From assembly GCF_036492835.1 (NCBI RefSeq), contig NZ_AP025314.1, forward strand, positions 2,336,010-2,400,009: a DNA stretch of 64,000 nt, read 5' to 3'. The DNA comes from Fulvitalea axinellae (GTDB lineage: Bacteria > Bacteroidota > Bacteroidia > Cytophagales > Cyclobacteriaceae). Both the position numbers and the translations under genes were made by a program. The notes beneath the pieces are model-generated. The model searched no databases. It was given only the letters and a program-made list of their open reading frames with translations, and had not been told where the DNA came from. Shown here piece by piece: positions 19,687-27,704 of the stretch (positions are counted from its first letter, which is position 1; each line of letters starts with the position of its first letter).

Positions 19687-21180
19687 ATGAGAAAGTATTT
19701 ATTGTTTTTGATTCCGTGCTTTTTGTTTGGAAGCATGGCCTGTAAAGAGGATGATGATATAGAACCGGTTTTGGATGATTTTCTGGAAGTGAGAACAGAA
19801 AACGCCGAGAATATCGGTGCCGGGCAGCTTACTCTGAAAGGAAAGATTCTTTCTTCTGGCGGGACACCGGTTGAGAAGGTTGGCTTTGCGTACTGGAAAC
19901 AAGGCAGTTTGAGTACACGCAAGACTGTGGAGGCGGAACTCAATACTGTTGACAGTACCTTTGTTGCCCAAATCTCAGATTTGTCATCCTTTACCACTTA
20001 TGCTTTTGAGGCGTTTGCGGAAGATGCCGTAAGTAAGGAGGAGGGAGATATCCTAAGCGCCAAGACCATGGTGGCCGCAGGCGTAACATTGCCGGAAGTG
20101 AAAGTATTGGATGCTACTGGCGTGTCGTTTAACGGAGCGGTTATTTCCGGGGAATTGGTTTCCGATGGAAGTAGTGAGCAAACGGCCCTGACTTTTAGTT
20201 TCTGGGAAGACGGGTTTGAGAATATGGCCGAAAATCTTGTCCCCGAAATGGAAGAGAATATTGGAACGGTCGAATTAGACGAGCTAATGCCTGGAAGGTT
20301 GTATAAGTTTACGCTCCTTGGTTTGAACGAATTGGGTGTGGCTTATAGCGATACGCTTTCGTTCACAACAAACCACATGATCTATGTTGATGTCGATGCG
20401 GAAGGGGCTGCGAATGGATCAACTTGGGAGAATGCGTTCAATAGTATTGGCGAAGCTTTTGAACATGCAGTCGCCGGAACGGAGCTTTGGATAGCCGAAG
20501 GCTTGTATTCAGAAAAGAACCTTCCGATGGTTCGGAATGTGGATGTATACGGTGGTTTCTCGGGAACAGAACTAACCTTGGAAGATAGAGATTGGGAAAA
20601 TAACCTGACTATAATAGGCCGAACAAAGGAAGATTTTGACAATAATCAGTCAGATGATTACACTTTGTTTATTACCAAGTATAAGCACAAACTGGAGCAG
20701 TCAATATTGGATGGAGTGATTCTCCAATACGGAAAATCAGACCAGGATGGTGCGGGTCTCCGTTGCCACTTGGGAAGCCCGCAGATTAGAAACTGTACGT
20801 TTAGGTTTAACAAAGCGAAGAATAAAGGGGCCGCCACATATTTTAAAAACTCAAACGCAAGACTTGAAAATTGTCGTTTTGAAGACAATTCATCTCAGTG
20901 GGCGGCGGCTATTCGGGTTTATACTAAAAACAGTTTAATTATCAAGGACTGTGTTTTTGAAAGAAACGAAGTGACAAAAGACGGCGGTGCTATACATTCA
21001 AAAGAATCGTTCATTTTAGCAAACAGTGTTTTCAAAGACAACTACGCAAAAGGAAAAGGCGGTGCCATCTATATGGACACAAACAGTTGTCCGGAAATGT
21101 TGGGTGAAAACATCTTTGAAAATAATGACTCGGGAGATAAGAAACAGGTAGTCAATAAGTCAAAGAAGGTTTGTGAGTGA
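19687..21180 (+). CDS. lipoprotein with fibronectin-like region and right-handed beta-helix
   Basis: ATG 19687 gives a lipoprotein signal (FLFGSMAC-KEDDD) and 497 residues; the frame opens at 19651, within the susD gene. Residues ~30-230 form two Ig/fibronectin-like beta units, each with a tyrosine- or phenylalanine-rich strand before a short linker (TTYAFEAFAED, RLYKFTLLGLNELGVAYSDT). From ~232 a right-handed parallel beta-helix begins (IYVDVDAEGAANGSTWENAF, then coils with VDVYGGFSG, IRNCTFRFNKAKNKGAAT, LENCRFEDNSSQWAAAI, KDGGAIHSKESF and GKGGAIYMD). Such folds occur in polysaccharide lyases and in adhesins. I see no catalytic signature, so binding or lyase activity is undecided. It is the eighth gene of the operon. 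Confidence 0.75.
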   Translation: MRKYLLFLIPCFLFGSMACKEDDDIEPVLDDFLEVRTENAENIGAGQLTLKGKILSSGGTPVEKVGFAYWKQGSLSTRKTVEAELNTVDSTFVAQISDLSSFTTYAFEAFAEDAVSKEEGDILSAKTMVAAGVTLPEVKVLDATGVSFNGAVISGELVSDGSSEQTALTFSFWEDGFENMAENLVPEMEENIGTVELDELMPGRLYKFTLLGLNELGVAYSDTLSFTTNHMIYVDVDAEGAANGSTWENAFNSIGEAFEHAVAGTELWIAEGLYSEKNLPMVRNVDVYGGFSGTELTLEDRDWENNLTIIGRTKEDFDNNQSDDYTLFITKYKHKLEQSILDGVILQYGKSDQDGAGLRCHLGSPQIRNCTFRFNKAKNKGAATYFKNSNARLENCRFEDNSSQWAAAIRVYTKNSLIIKDCVFERNEVTKDGGAIHSKESFILANSVFKDNYAKGKGGAIYMDTNSCPEMLGENIFENNDSGDKKQVVNKSKKVCE

Positions 21181-21190
21181 TTTTTGAAAA

Positions 21191-21255
21191 GGAAGGCGTT
21201 GGTATTTACAGTATCGCTTATGGAAGATAATAGCTGTGGAATACCAAGGCTTTCC
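21191..21255 (+). promoter_or_regulatory. long intercistronic stem-loop
   Basis: The 93-bp gap between the beta-helix gene and the M60-like gene holds an extended hairpin. Bases 21191-21206 pair with 21240-21255 with one mismatch (G21198/G21248) and one G.U pair. After a small internal loop, ACAG (21208-21211) pairs with CTGT (21234-21237). The loop is 22 nt. There is no U-tract, so this is more likely an mRNA-stability or processing element than a terminator. Confidence 0.55.
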
Positions 21256-21273
21256 GAATTAAACTGAAAAAGA

Positions 21274-23196
21274 ATGAAAAACTATATTACTATATTCTTT
21301 GCTTCCCTTCTTTTGGGAGGTACCCTTGCCTGCGATGGCGATGAGGAAAACTTTTCTCCGCCCACAGATCCGGTCTTTGATGCACATCCGCTTCATGTGC
21401 TAAATGATATTTCCCAGTATTGGGATTCGGGACTTTTTGGCCCGGAAAACGGATTCTCGGATTTTCTGAATAACGGAGAGCACCAATACCAAACGTTATC
21501 TGCGTCAACATTGACAAACGCCTCAGCGAGCTCTACAAACTTGTGGAATATCTATTTGAATACGGAAAAAAACAGTCCGTATTCGGCAGATGACATATCC
21601 AAACTGAAGAGCTATCTCGATGAGAAATCAGTAGCGTTTTTCGCAATGGGTTCGGGGGACAAACTCGATGAGTTGAATGCTTTAACCGCTAATTTTGGTT
21701 TTACGTATGAGAAAGTGGCGGTAGATGGGCTGAAGTCGACTACTGGTGGTTCCGTTACCCCTTCGAATGAAGGCTTTGCTCTTAATCTGACTAATCCTGA
21801 GAAATGGGAAAACCTTGTGGTTGCGGGAAATAAGCCTGTAGTTTCGATTATGAAAACCGCCGGCGGTTATGTAATTGCTTCTGGTATAGATATTTTTTCC
21901 AATAGGTCGGCGGATAACGTGGTTTTCTTTAATCAGATCACTGCAAAGGCTGTTTCAAATATGGATTCCTATATTTCTTTATCTCCAACGAATTTCGGAG
22001 GGTTTGATTATGAGCAGAGGAATGGTAAAAGGCGTTATAGGTCCTCATTGTATTTGAAAGAAAAAGCCGAGATCATAGATGAAATCGCTGAGGAGGTTAT
22101 CCCGGAAGTGGCTCTTTTTACGGGTAGGGAAAATGGCGATGATGTGTTAGACATTTTGTTAATGCCCGGAAATGGCGGGCTAGAGAATCTAGGGGGTAGT
22201 GCCTTACTCGGAGCTTATAATGGAAACTTCCCCGAGTCAAAGGATGGAATGATGTTCGAATTAGGCAAAGCATTTTATTCTTGGACTAAAGAGGGGAGTG
22301 ATTCGCCATTGGATAGTTTAGCTTTATCTATTCACACATCAGCTGAGGTTGTGAGTAAACTAGGTGTAGCGAATGCTTTCGAGAATTATGTGAATCCAAT
22401 AATTGAGGAAGCGAAGTCACATCCTGATTATAAGGCCTTCGATCCAATGACAATGAGTGAAGAGGAATTGAAAGCTTTTCCCGCAAATGTGGCCACCGGA
22501 AAGATGCTCAATATGATCAAGCAATTGAAAGAAAAATATGGAGAATCTATCGTAAAAGATTATCATACTCTGAAAACGGAGAAACTACCTGAAGGATTTC
22601 CGCTTTCTGGCCATAATGACGCATGGCTTTGGGCAGATGCTTCTGGTGATAGGCCAACAGTTTTTCAGTTGTTTAATGAGGTTGGATATTCCGTCACAAA
22701 CAACAAGGTAACGATTCCCGACGCTTTTAATGAGGAGTTTATCGAACCAGATAATTTTAAAGCGACTGCTCTAACCAACGGAAATAATCTCCCCTCAAAT
22801 ATGTTTGATGGGACGAAGAATTTGTGGCAGTCACCATGGAGTAGCCCTCCGCCATACCCCCATGTCGTTACGATTGATTTGAATGACAACTATAAGCTAA
22901 CTTCTGTCGATTATTATCCAAGATTAGATAAAGGCCGGAAAGAGCTGGTTTCCGAAATGGATTTCTATGTAAGCGAAGACGGTAGCAATTGGGGAGATCC
23001 TGTGTTTGAGTATAGGTCATATGAACCGTGGAAAGACCTTTCTTGGGAAGAGTCTGTTAAGAAGATCTATTTTACGGAACAGAAAACAGGCAGGTATGTG
23101 AAAATAGTAATCCACGAAACGCTCAGAAAAGGTAAGTGGGTTAAGGCTTCGTCGATTGCGGAATTGAAATTTTATCAGTTTAAAGGTTATAAATAA
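21274..23196 (+). CDS. lipoprotein with degenerate M60-like domain and C-terminal F5/8-type (CBM32-like) domain
   Basis: This is a 640-residue lipoprotein (signal ending GGTLAC-DGDEE). About residues 80-235 form an alpha/beta region. The middle resembles the M60/enhancin peptidase fold: a MMFELGKAFYSW segment sits where M60 enzymes have HExGH, followed by helices and LFNEVGYSVTNNKV, like the M60 helical end. The two metal-binding histidines are replaced (F and K), so peptidase activity is unlikely. The last ~150 residues (FKATALTNGNNLPSNMFDG, VTIDLNDNYKLTSVDYYPR, GRYVKIVI) are a discoidin/F5-8 type C domain like CBM32. It is the last gene of the operon, 45 bp before a strong terminator. The M60 assignment is inference from fold-level resemblance. 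Confidence 0.6.
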   Translation: MKNYITIFFASLLLGGTLACDGDEENFSPPTDPVFDAHPLHVLNDISQYWDSGLFGPENGFSDFLNNGEHQYQTLSASTLTNASASSTNLWNIYLNTEKNSPYSADDISKLKSYLDEKSVAFFAMGSGDKLDELNALTANFGFTYEKVAVDGLKSTTGGSVTPSNEGFALNLTNPEKWENLVVAGNKPVVSIMKTAGGYVIASGIDIFSNRSADNVVFFNQITAKAVSNMDSYISLSPTNFGGFDYEQRNGKRRYRSSLYLKEKAEIIDEIAEEVIPEVALFTGRENGDDVLDILLMPGNGGLENLGGSALLGAYNGNFPESKDGMMFELGKAFYSWTKEGSDSPLDSLALSIHTSAEVVSKLGVANAFENYVNPIIEEAKSHPDYKAFDPMTMSEEELKAFPANVATGKMLNMIKQLKEKYGESIVKDYHTLKTEKLPEGFPLSGHNDAWLWADASGDRPTVFQLFNEVGYSVTNNKVTIPDAFNEEFIEPDNFKATALTNGNNLPSNMFDGTKNLWQSPWSSPPPYPHVVTIDLNDNYKLTSVDYYPRLDKGRKELVSEMDFYVSEDGSNWGDPVFEYRSYEPWKDLSWEESVKKIYFTEQKTGRYVKIVIHETLRKGKWVKASSIAELKFYQFKGYK

Positions 23197-23240
23197 AAAG
23201 AAAAACGTAGGCAAATAGGTGAGCGCAGTGATGCGCGATT

Positions 23241-23270
23241 AGGCCCTGGATTTTCCAGGGCCTTTCTTGT
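23241..23270 (+). terminator. rho-independent terminator of the FAS1/SusCD operon
   Basis: A perfect 10-bp stem (AGGCCCTGGA at 23241-23250 with TCCAGGGCCT at 23254-23263) has a 3-nt loop and is followed by a T-rich run. It sits 45 bp after the last gene of the rightward operon and before the converging regulator gene. Confidence 0.85.
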
Positions 23271-23336
23271 TGCCTACTTCCAATAAACAGATTGGAATTG
23301 CTTTCGCATTGATTTTTTAATAGCTGGCCGTGATGT

Positions 23337-26300
23337 TTATCCTTTTTTCCATTCACTCGGCAACATCCCTATTTCCTTGAAGAAACAATCCCTAAAGTGC
23401 TTTGGGTCGTTAATGCCGACTTTTTGCATAGTCGCTTTTATCGTTAATCCTGATTTTCGTAATAAAGTTGCCGCTCGTAAAATGCGTTGTTTTTGGATGA
23501 ATTTGGATAGTGACATTCCGGTTAGGTATTTACATTTTTTAAATAATACCGAATGACTCATTGCCATTTCTTTTGTGAGGTTCTCTACAGTTAGATTGTT
23601 TTCATCCATTAGATTGAAAATCTGCTCAGTAAGTAAGGATATAAATCTTTCGTCATTTTTTTCCCTTTCTGTGGAATCGGTAGAATTCGGTTGGGCAGTT
23701 AAATGCGAATATCGTTTTTTCAGCAATGCCCTATTTGTCAAAACTGAGCTAACTACGGTTATCAGTTTATTTTCATCAAAAGGTTTTGGGATATAGCCGT
23801 CAGCGCCTATTTTGAACCCTTCAATTTCACTGAGGTTGTCGGTTTTCGCTGTCAAGAAGATTAAGGGTATGTGCGATGTGATAGGGTTAGATTTCAGTTT
23901 ACTACATAAGCCAATACCATTAAGTACGGGCATCATTATATCACTGATGATAATATCAGGGTTATGCTTTAGGGCAAGGTCAAACCCTTCCTGGCCGTTT
24001 TCGGCGTGGACTGAATCAAATGATTCGGCAAAGATACTGGATATAAATTCTCTTATTTCACGATTGTCGTCAATCACCAGCATAATTTGTTTTTTGCCAC
24101 TAATTGAGAAATGTTCAGCCTCGTTATTCTTGCCCTGAAATAGATGTTTTGTAGGAGTAATTGATATAGGGTCTTTTTCTTCAGGGGTTTGTATTGCCAA
24201 TGCTGAAAACCGAACGGTAAAAGTAGTGCCTAGACCAAGTTCACTTTGAACAGAGATTTTGCCACCATGAATCTCCACAAGTTTTTTTACGAAGGTGAGA
24301 CCTATACCTGAACCCAAAAGACTGTCGGCGTGATTCGCTTGATAAAAGGATTCAAAAATATGTGGAAGTTTATCGCTTTTAATTCCTTTCCCATTGTCTT
24401 CAACGGTTAAAACCATATTTCCGTTTTGAGCATATACGCTAACCGTAATTCGACCGTAATCAGGAGTGTATTTGAAGGCATTAGAAATGAGGTTTATCGC
24501 TACTTTCTCTATAACATTTTTGTCACATACAAACTCAGTATGTGTCTGGATCTTGTTTTCGAAACGGAAATCGATGGATTTGCTTTTTGCAATTTCAGAG
24601 AATAATTGAGTGATATTGTTTATTAATAAATCAAACTTATATCTCTTTGCCGAGATGGAAAATTTCTCCGCTTCGATTTTATTGAAGTCCAATAGTTCGT
24701 TGATCGTTTGAAGTAATATATCGGCGTTTCGTTCTACGACTGATAGCTGTTGTTTTTTGTTTTCATCTTTCTCGGTGTTAGCCATCCGTTTGACTGGACC
24801 GAGAATAAGGGTAAGAGGAGTCCTTAATTCATGAGATATATTGGTGAAGAACCGGAGTTTAAGCTGAGAAAGTTCATTTAGACGTTTATTATGAATTTTC
24901 TCAAATTTAACTTTCCGTTTTAGCGAAAAGTAAATGTGTAGTGCGTATACAATAGTGCCAACAGCGATTGTATAAAGACAAAAAGCCCAAAATGATAGCC
25001 ACCATGGACGGTTAATGCGAAATATAATCTGGGAAATTTCCTCACTATTTAAAGTAGATCGAATCTGGAATTTATATGTGCCGGGCGGTAGTCTTCCGTA
25101 TGTGATTTTGTCGTATTTACTTGTTTCTGTCCATGAACTGTCTAATCCAATTAGACGTTGTTCTACAAAGATGCCTCCTCTTTGTAATGAAGGAATTGAA
25201 TGCTCAAAAGACAAGGATTTATAATCAAAAGGTAAGCTGTATTCTGTAGAATCACCCAGAGAAGTATTTTTATAAGCAGGATTTTTAAAAATGGAAACTC
25301 CATCGACTTTCATGCCTTCTATGGATATGGTGGGTAAGACTGCATTAGAGGCTAGGCTATCAGGGTGAAATTCATTTAGCCCTAAAACACCACCAAAAAT
25401 AATTTTTCCATTTTCTGTTTTGTCACCTGCGTTTCGGGTGAATTTTAAGCTTTGTAATCCGTGGTATGTTGAATAACGTTTTGCTTTACCACTCAATGTA
25501 TCCATTTTTATTAGGCCTCGTTCGGTGCTAATCCAGAGTTCTCCGTTATGATCAAGAAAAGAGGCCTTTAGTTTATCATGAGGAAACCGATACATTTTTC
25601 GTTTTCCTTCGGGGGGAATATTGTCTATAGGTATTTTAAAAAGGTTAGTCTTTCCCGTAATCCAGAGGTATCCGTTCAAGTCATTGTAAAGATGTCTTAC
25701 AAAAGTTACAGTAGAGGTCTCGATACATTCCGTTATTGAATCTTGAGAAAATGTGAGCCTGAAAAGTCCTCTGAATTCTGACCCCACCCATAATCTGTTT
25801 TTTTCGTCAGTCAATATTGTCTTAATCGGGATCTTGTAGCCAAACTGTTTATCGTTTTGGAATCTAATTCTCTCCGATTTGCCGTTTAGTTTATTCATTT
25901 TGAATAGGCCGTTTTCAGTGCCTAGCCAAAGAAAATTACCGGTGCTGTCTTCAGCGATACTTCTGATATTTCTCGGAAAAGAGAATCTTTTTTTTATTCG
26001 TAATGAGGTAGTGTCGAGTAAGCCAATTCCTTGCTGGTAAGTGCTTAGCCAAATATTGCCTTTTCTTGACTCGTAGATATTTTGGATAAACCCTTTTTGG
26101 CCTGTTAAATCTAAAAAGGGAGTGGCTGTGTTTGTTTCCCCTGATTCGGTGATCTTCCTAATACCAAAACCATCCGTTCCTATCCATTTTTGTCCATTGC
26201 GATCAACGCAAATCGAAAGTACTCTTGAGTCTGTAATTCGTCTATTTCCTTTCTTTGGATTGTCAAAAGGCCCGAAATTTTCTTTATAAAGAAATACCCC

Positions 26301-27254
26301 TCCGAAGTTTGTGCCGAATAAGACATTACCTGCTTGGTCCTCATAAATATCATATATCGCTTTGGGAAGTTTTGCGGAGACCTTTGTCCAAGTGTGTTCT
26401 TTTTTGTTGAAAAGAAATGCGCCCTCACCGTCGGTTCCCAACCAGATTCGTCCTTTATTGTCATTGATCAAATCCAGATTGTATGATGCCTTAAGGGAAT
26501 TGAAAGTTAGTTGAGTTGCCTTTCCTGATTTAAAGTTTAATGAATATACGCCAGAATCTCTTGAAGCCAAAAGAGCTTCAGATGAGTTTATAGAGGCTAT
26601 TTTTATACGGTTGGTTAATATGTTTTTATGGAAGATGTCTAGTGGGAATTCGGCTATTTTTTCCCATATGGCCGAAACGCAGATAAGCTTTTTCTCTCCA
26701 AGCCAAAACCAGATGTTTCCGTCCCCGCTTTCCGAAAGAAACTGAATACTTTGATCGCTTAAGATTTTTGTAATGGTGGAGTCTGAGATTAAATAGGCTC
26801 CTTTGCTAGTGCCAATTAATGTTTTCCCGTTTTTCAAACGGAGTATTGAATTCGCATTTTTGATTGGTTTTCCGTTGGGACCTTCTATCAATGCGAATCG
26901 TTCTCCGTTTTTATCAAACGTAAAAACAGTTGCGTTTTTTTCGTTTTGGATTACGATATGCCTGTTTTTTACCAGTAGAATTCGCCCCTTTATCGCAGTT
27001 GAGACAGGGACCCTTTTTAGTTTTCTCTTTTTCTTAAATGCGTTTTCCATTCCCCTGATGGATTTGGGTGAGATACCGTCAAATCTTAGTAAAAGATACC
27101 TGTCACAAAACCAATAATAGCCATCCTTATCCTGAAAGATTTCTTGAATGGAGGGGTAAACCCCTTCATCCTTTAGGGGAAGTTGAATCAGTTCTGATTG
27201 TTTGGGTTGGGTAAATGAAGATAAAACGAGAATGACTGGTAATAAAAATCTCAT
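23337..27254 (-). CDS. hybrid two-component system regulator (HTCS)
   Basis: This is a 1305-residue one-protein signalling system. It has a short signal peptide (MRFLLPVILVLSSFTQ), then ~12-14 Reg_prop beta-propeller repeats (for example GRIWLGTDGEGAFLF, GNIWLSTYQQGIGLL, GELWISTERGLIKMD). A Y_Y_Y domain (GRLPPGTYKFQIRST) precedes one transmembrane helix near residue 760. The histidine kinase core has phosphoacceptor SHELRTPLTL near residue 807 and ATP-binding VEDNGKGIKSDKLPHIFESF. A receiver domain starts near 1057 (VIDDN, phospho-Asp in IIISDIMMP). An AraC-type DNA-binding domain occupies the last ~100 residues. HTCS proteins sense glycan breakdown products in the periplasm and switch on linked Sus-like loci. 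It converges on the FAS1/SusCD operon and lies downstream of a sulfatase gene on the same strand, so both are probable targets. Confidence 0.93.
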   Translation of the reverse strand: MRFLLPVILVLSSFTQPKQSELIQLPLKDEGVYPSIQEIFQDKDGYYWFCDRYLLLRFDGISPKSIRGMENAFKKKRKLKRVPVSTAIKGRILLVKNRHIVIQNEKNATVFTFDKNGERFALIEGPNGKPIKNANSILRLKNGKTLIGTSKGAYLISDSTITKILSDQSIQFLSESGDGNIWFWLGEKKLICVSAIWEKIAEFPLDIFHKNILTNRIKIASINSSEALLASRDSGVYSLNFKSGKATQLTFNSLKASYNLDLINDNKGRIWLGTDGEGAFLFNKKEHTWTKVSAKLPKAIYDIYEDQAGNVLFGTNFGGVFLYKENFGPFDNPKKGNRRITDSRVLSICVDRNGQKWIGTDGFGIRKITESGETNTATPFLDLTGQKGFIQNIYESRKGNIWLSTYQQGIGLLDTTSLRIKKRFSFPRNIRSIAEDSTGNFLWLGTENGLFKMNKLNGKSERIRFQNDKQFGYKIPIKTILTDEKNRLWVGSEFRGLFRLTFSQDSITECIETSTVTFVRHLYNDLNGYLWITGKTNLFKIPIDNIPPEGKRKMYRFPHDKLKASFLDHNGELWISTERGLIKMDTLSGKAKRYSTYHGLQSLKFTRNAGDKTENGKIIFGGVLGLNEFHPDSLASNAVLPTISIEGMKVDGVSIFKNPAYKNTSLGDSTEYSLPFDYKSLSFEHSIPSLQRGGIFVEQRLIGLDSSWTETSKYDKITYGRLPPGTYKFQIRSTLNSEEISQIIFRINRPWWLSFWAFCLYTIAVGTIVYALHIYFSLKRKVKFEKIHNKRLNELSQLKLRFFTNISHELRTPLTLILGPVKRMANTEKDENKKQQLSVVERNADILLQTINELLDFNKIEAEKFSISAKRYKFDLLINNITQLFSEIAKSKSIDFRFENKIQTHTEFVCDKNVIEKVAINLISNAFKYTPDYGRITVSVYAQNGNMVLTVEDNGKGIKSDKLPHIFESFYQANHADSLLGSGIGLTFVKKLVEIHGGKISVQSELGLGTTFTVRFSALAIQTPEEKDPISITPTKHLFQGKNNEAEHFSISGKKQIMLVIDDNREIREFISSIFAESFDSVHAENGQEGFDLALKHNPDIIISDIMMPVLNGIGLCSKLKSNPITSHIPLIFLTAKTDNLSEIEGFKIGADGYIPKPFDENKLITVVSSVLTNRALLKKRYSHLTAQPNSTDSTEREKNDERFISLLTEQIFNLMDENNLTVENLTKEMAMSHSVLFKKCKYLTGMSLSKFIQKQRILRAATLLRKSGLTIKATMQKVGINDPKHFRDCFFKEIGMLPSEWKKG

Positions 27255-27292
27255 AATTCGCCATTAAAATAAAAAACGACAAAGGGCTATTA

Positions 27293-27304
27293 CATAGATC
27301 TAGA
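27293..27304 (+). repeat. 12-bp inverted repeat, left copy (putative operator)
   Basis: The sequence CATAGATCTAGA is the exact reverse complement of 27429-27440. It lies 39 bp upstream of the HTCS start codon, a position suited to autoregulation. Its function is inferred only from symmetry and position. Confidence 0.4.
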
Positions 27305-27428
27305 TTTCCCATTATTTCAAATGTCGGTTTGAGCTTGTACGTGATGATTAGACAGGACTCCAATGGTAAAAAGAATAAATATTAATTTTGAGATACGATT
27401 CCTGTTTTTGGGAGGGGTTTGTCCCAAG

Positions 27429-27440
27429 TCTAGATCTATG
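27429..27440 (-). repeat. 12-bp inverted repeat, right copy (putative operator)
   Basis: The sequence TCTAGATCTATG mirrors 27293-27304 exactly. It lies about 175 bp upstream of the HTCS start codon. Confidence 0.4.
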
Positions 27441-27605
27441 AAAAAGTGGCGAGAAAAGGATGTATCCCCATGAATTAACTAAATTTTAATAGGGCCAACC
27501 GTATGCATAAAGATAAAAATTTCATTTAACTCATTCTTGTTTTATGAGTAAATATTTCGAAAAACTTTTGTGATTTTTTTGGGAATATGATAGAAAAAAA
27601 GAGAC

Positions 27606-27643
27606 TAAAAAAAAGTCGCCAGGAGCAATCTTCTGGCGACTTT
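27606..27643 (-). terminator. rho-independent terminator of the sulfatase gene
   Basis: An 11-bp perfect stem (27612-27622 with 27633-27643, AAAGTCGCCAG and its complement) has a 10-nt loop. On the minus strand it is followed by a run of Ts, read from the A-run at 27607-27614. It is 62 bp past the sulfatase stop codon. Confidence 0.8.
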
Positions 27644-27704
27644 AATTCTAGTGTTTGGATTTTATTAGAAAGGTTTCCTCTGTAATTATGGATATCCGCT
27701 AATA

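Larger units (their letters stand above)
27255..27704. other. intergenic region between HTCS and sulfatase with inverted repeats
   Basis: No gene was found. It holds the sulfatase terminator (27606-27643) and the upstream region of the HTCS gene. Two copies of a 12-bp element in inverted orientation lie at 27293-27304 (CATAGATCTAGA) and 27429-27440 (TCTAGATCTATG), 124 bp apart. Each contains the palindrome TAGATCTA, so each could be a dimer-binding half of a looped operator. No consensus TAnnTTTG box was found for the HTCS gene. Confidence 0.55.
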
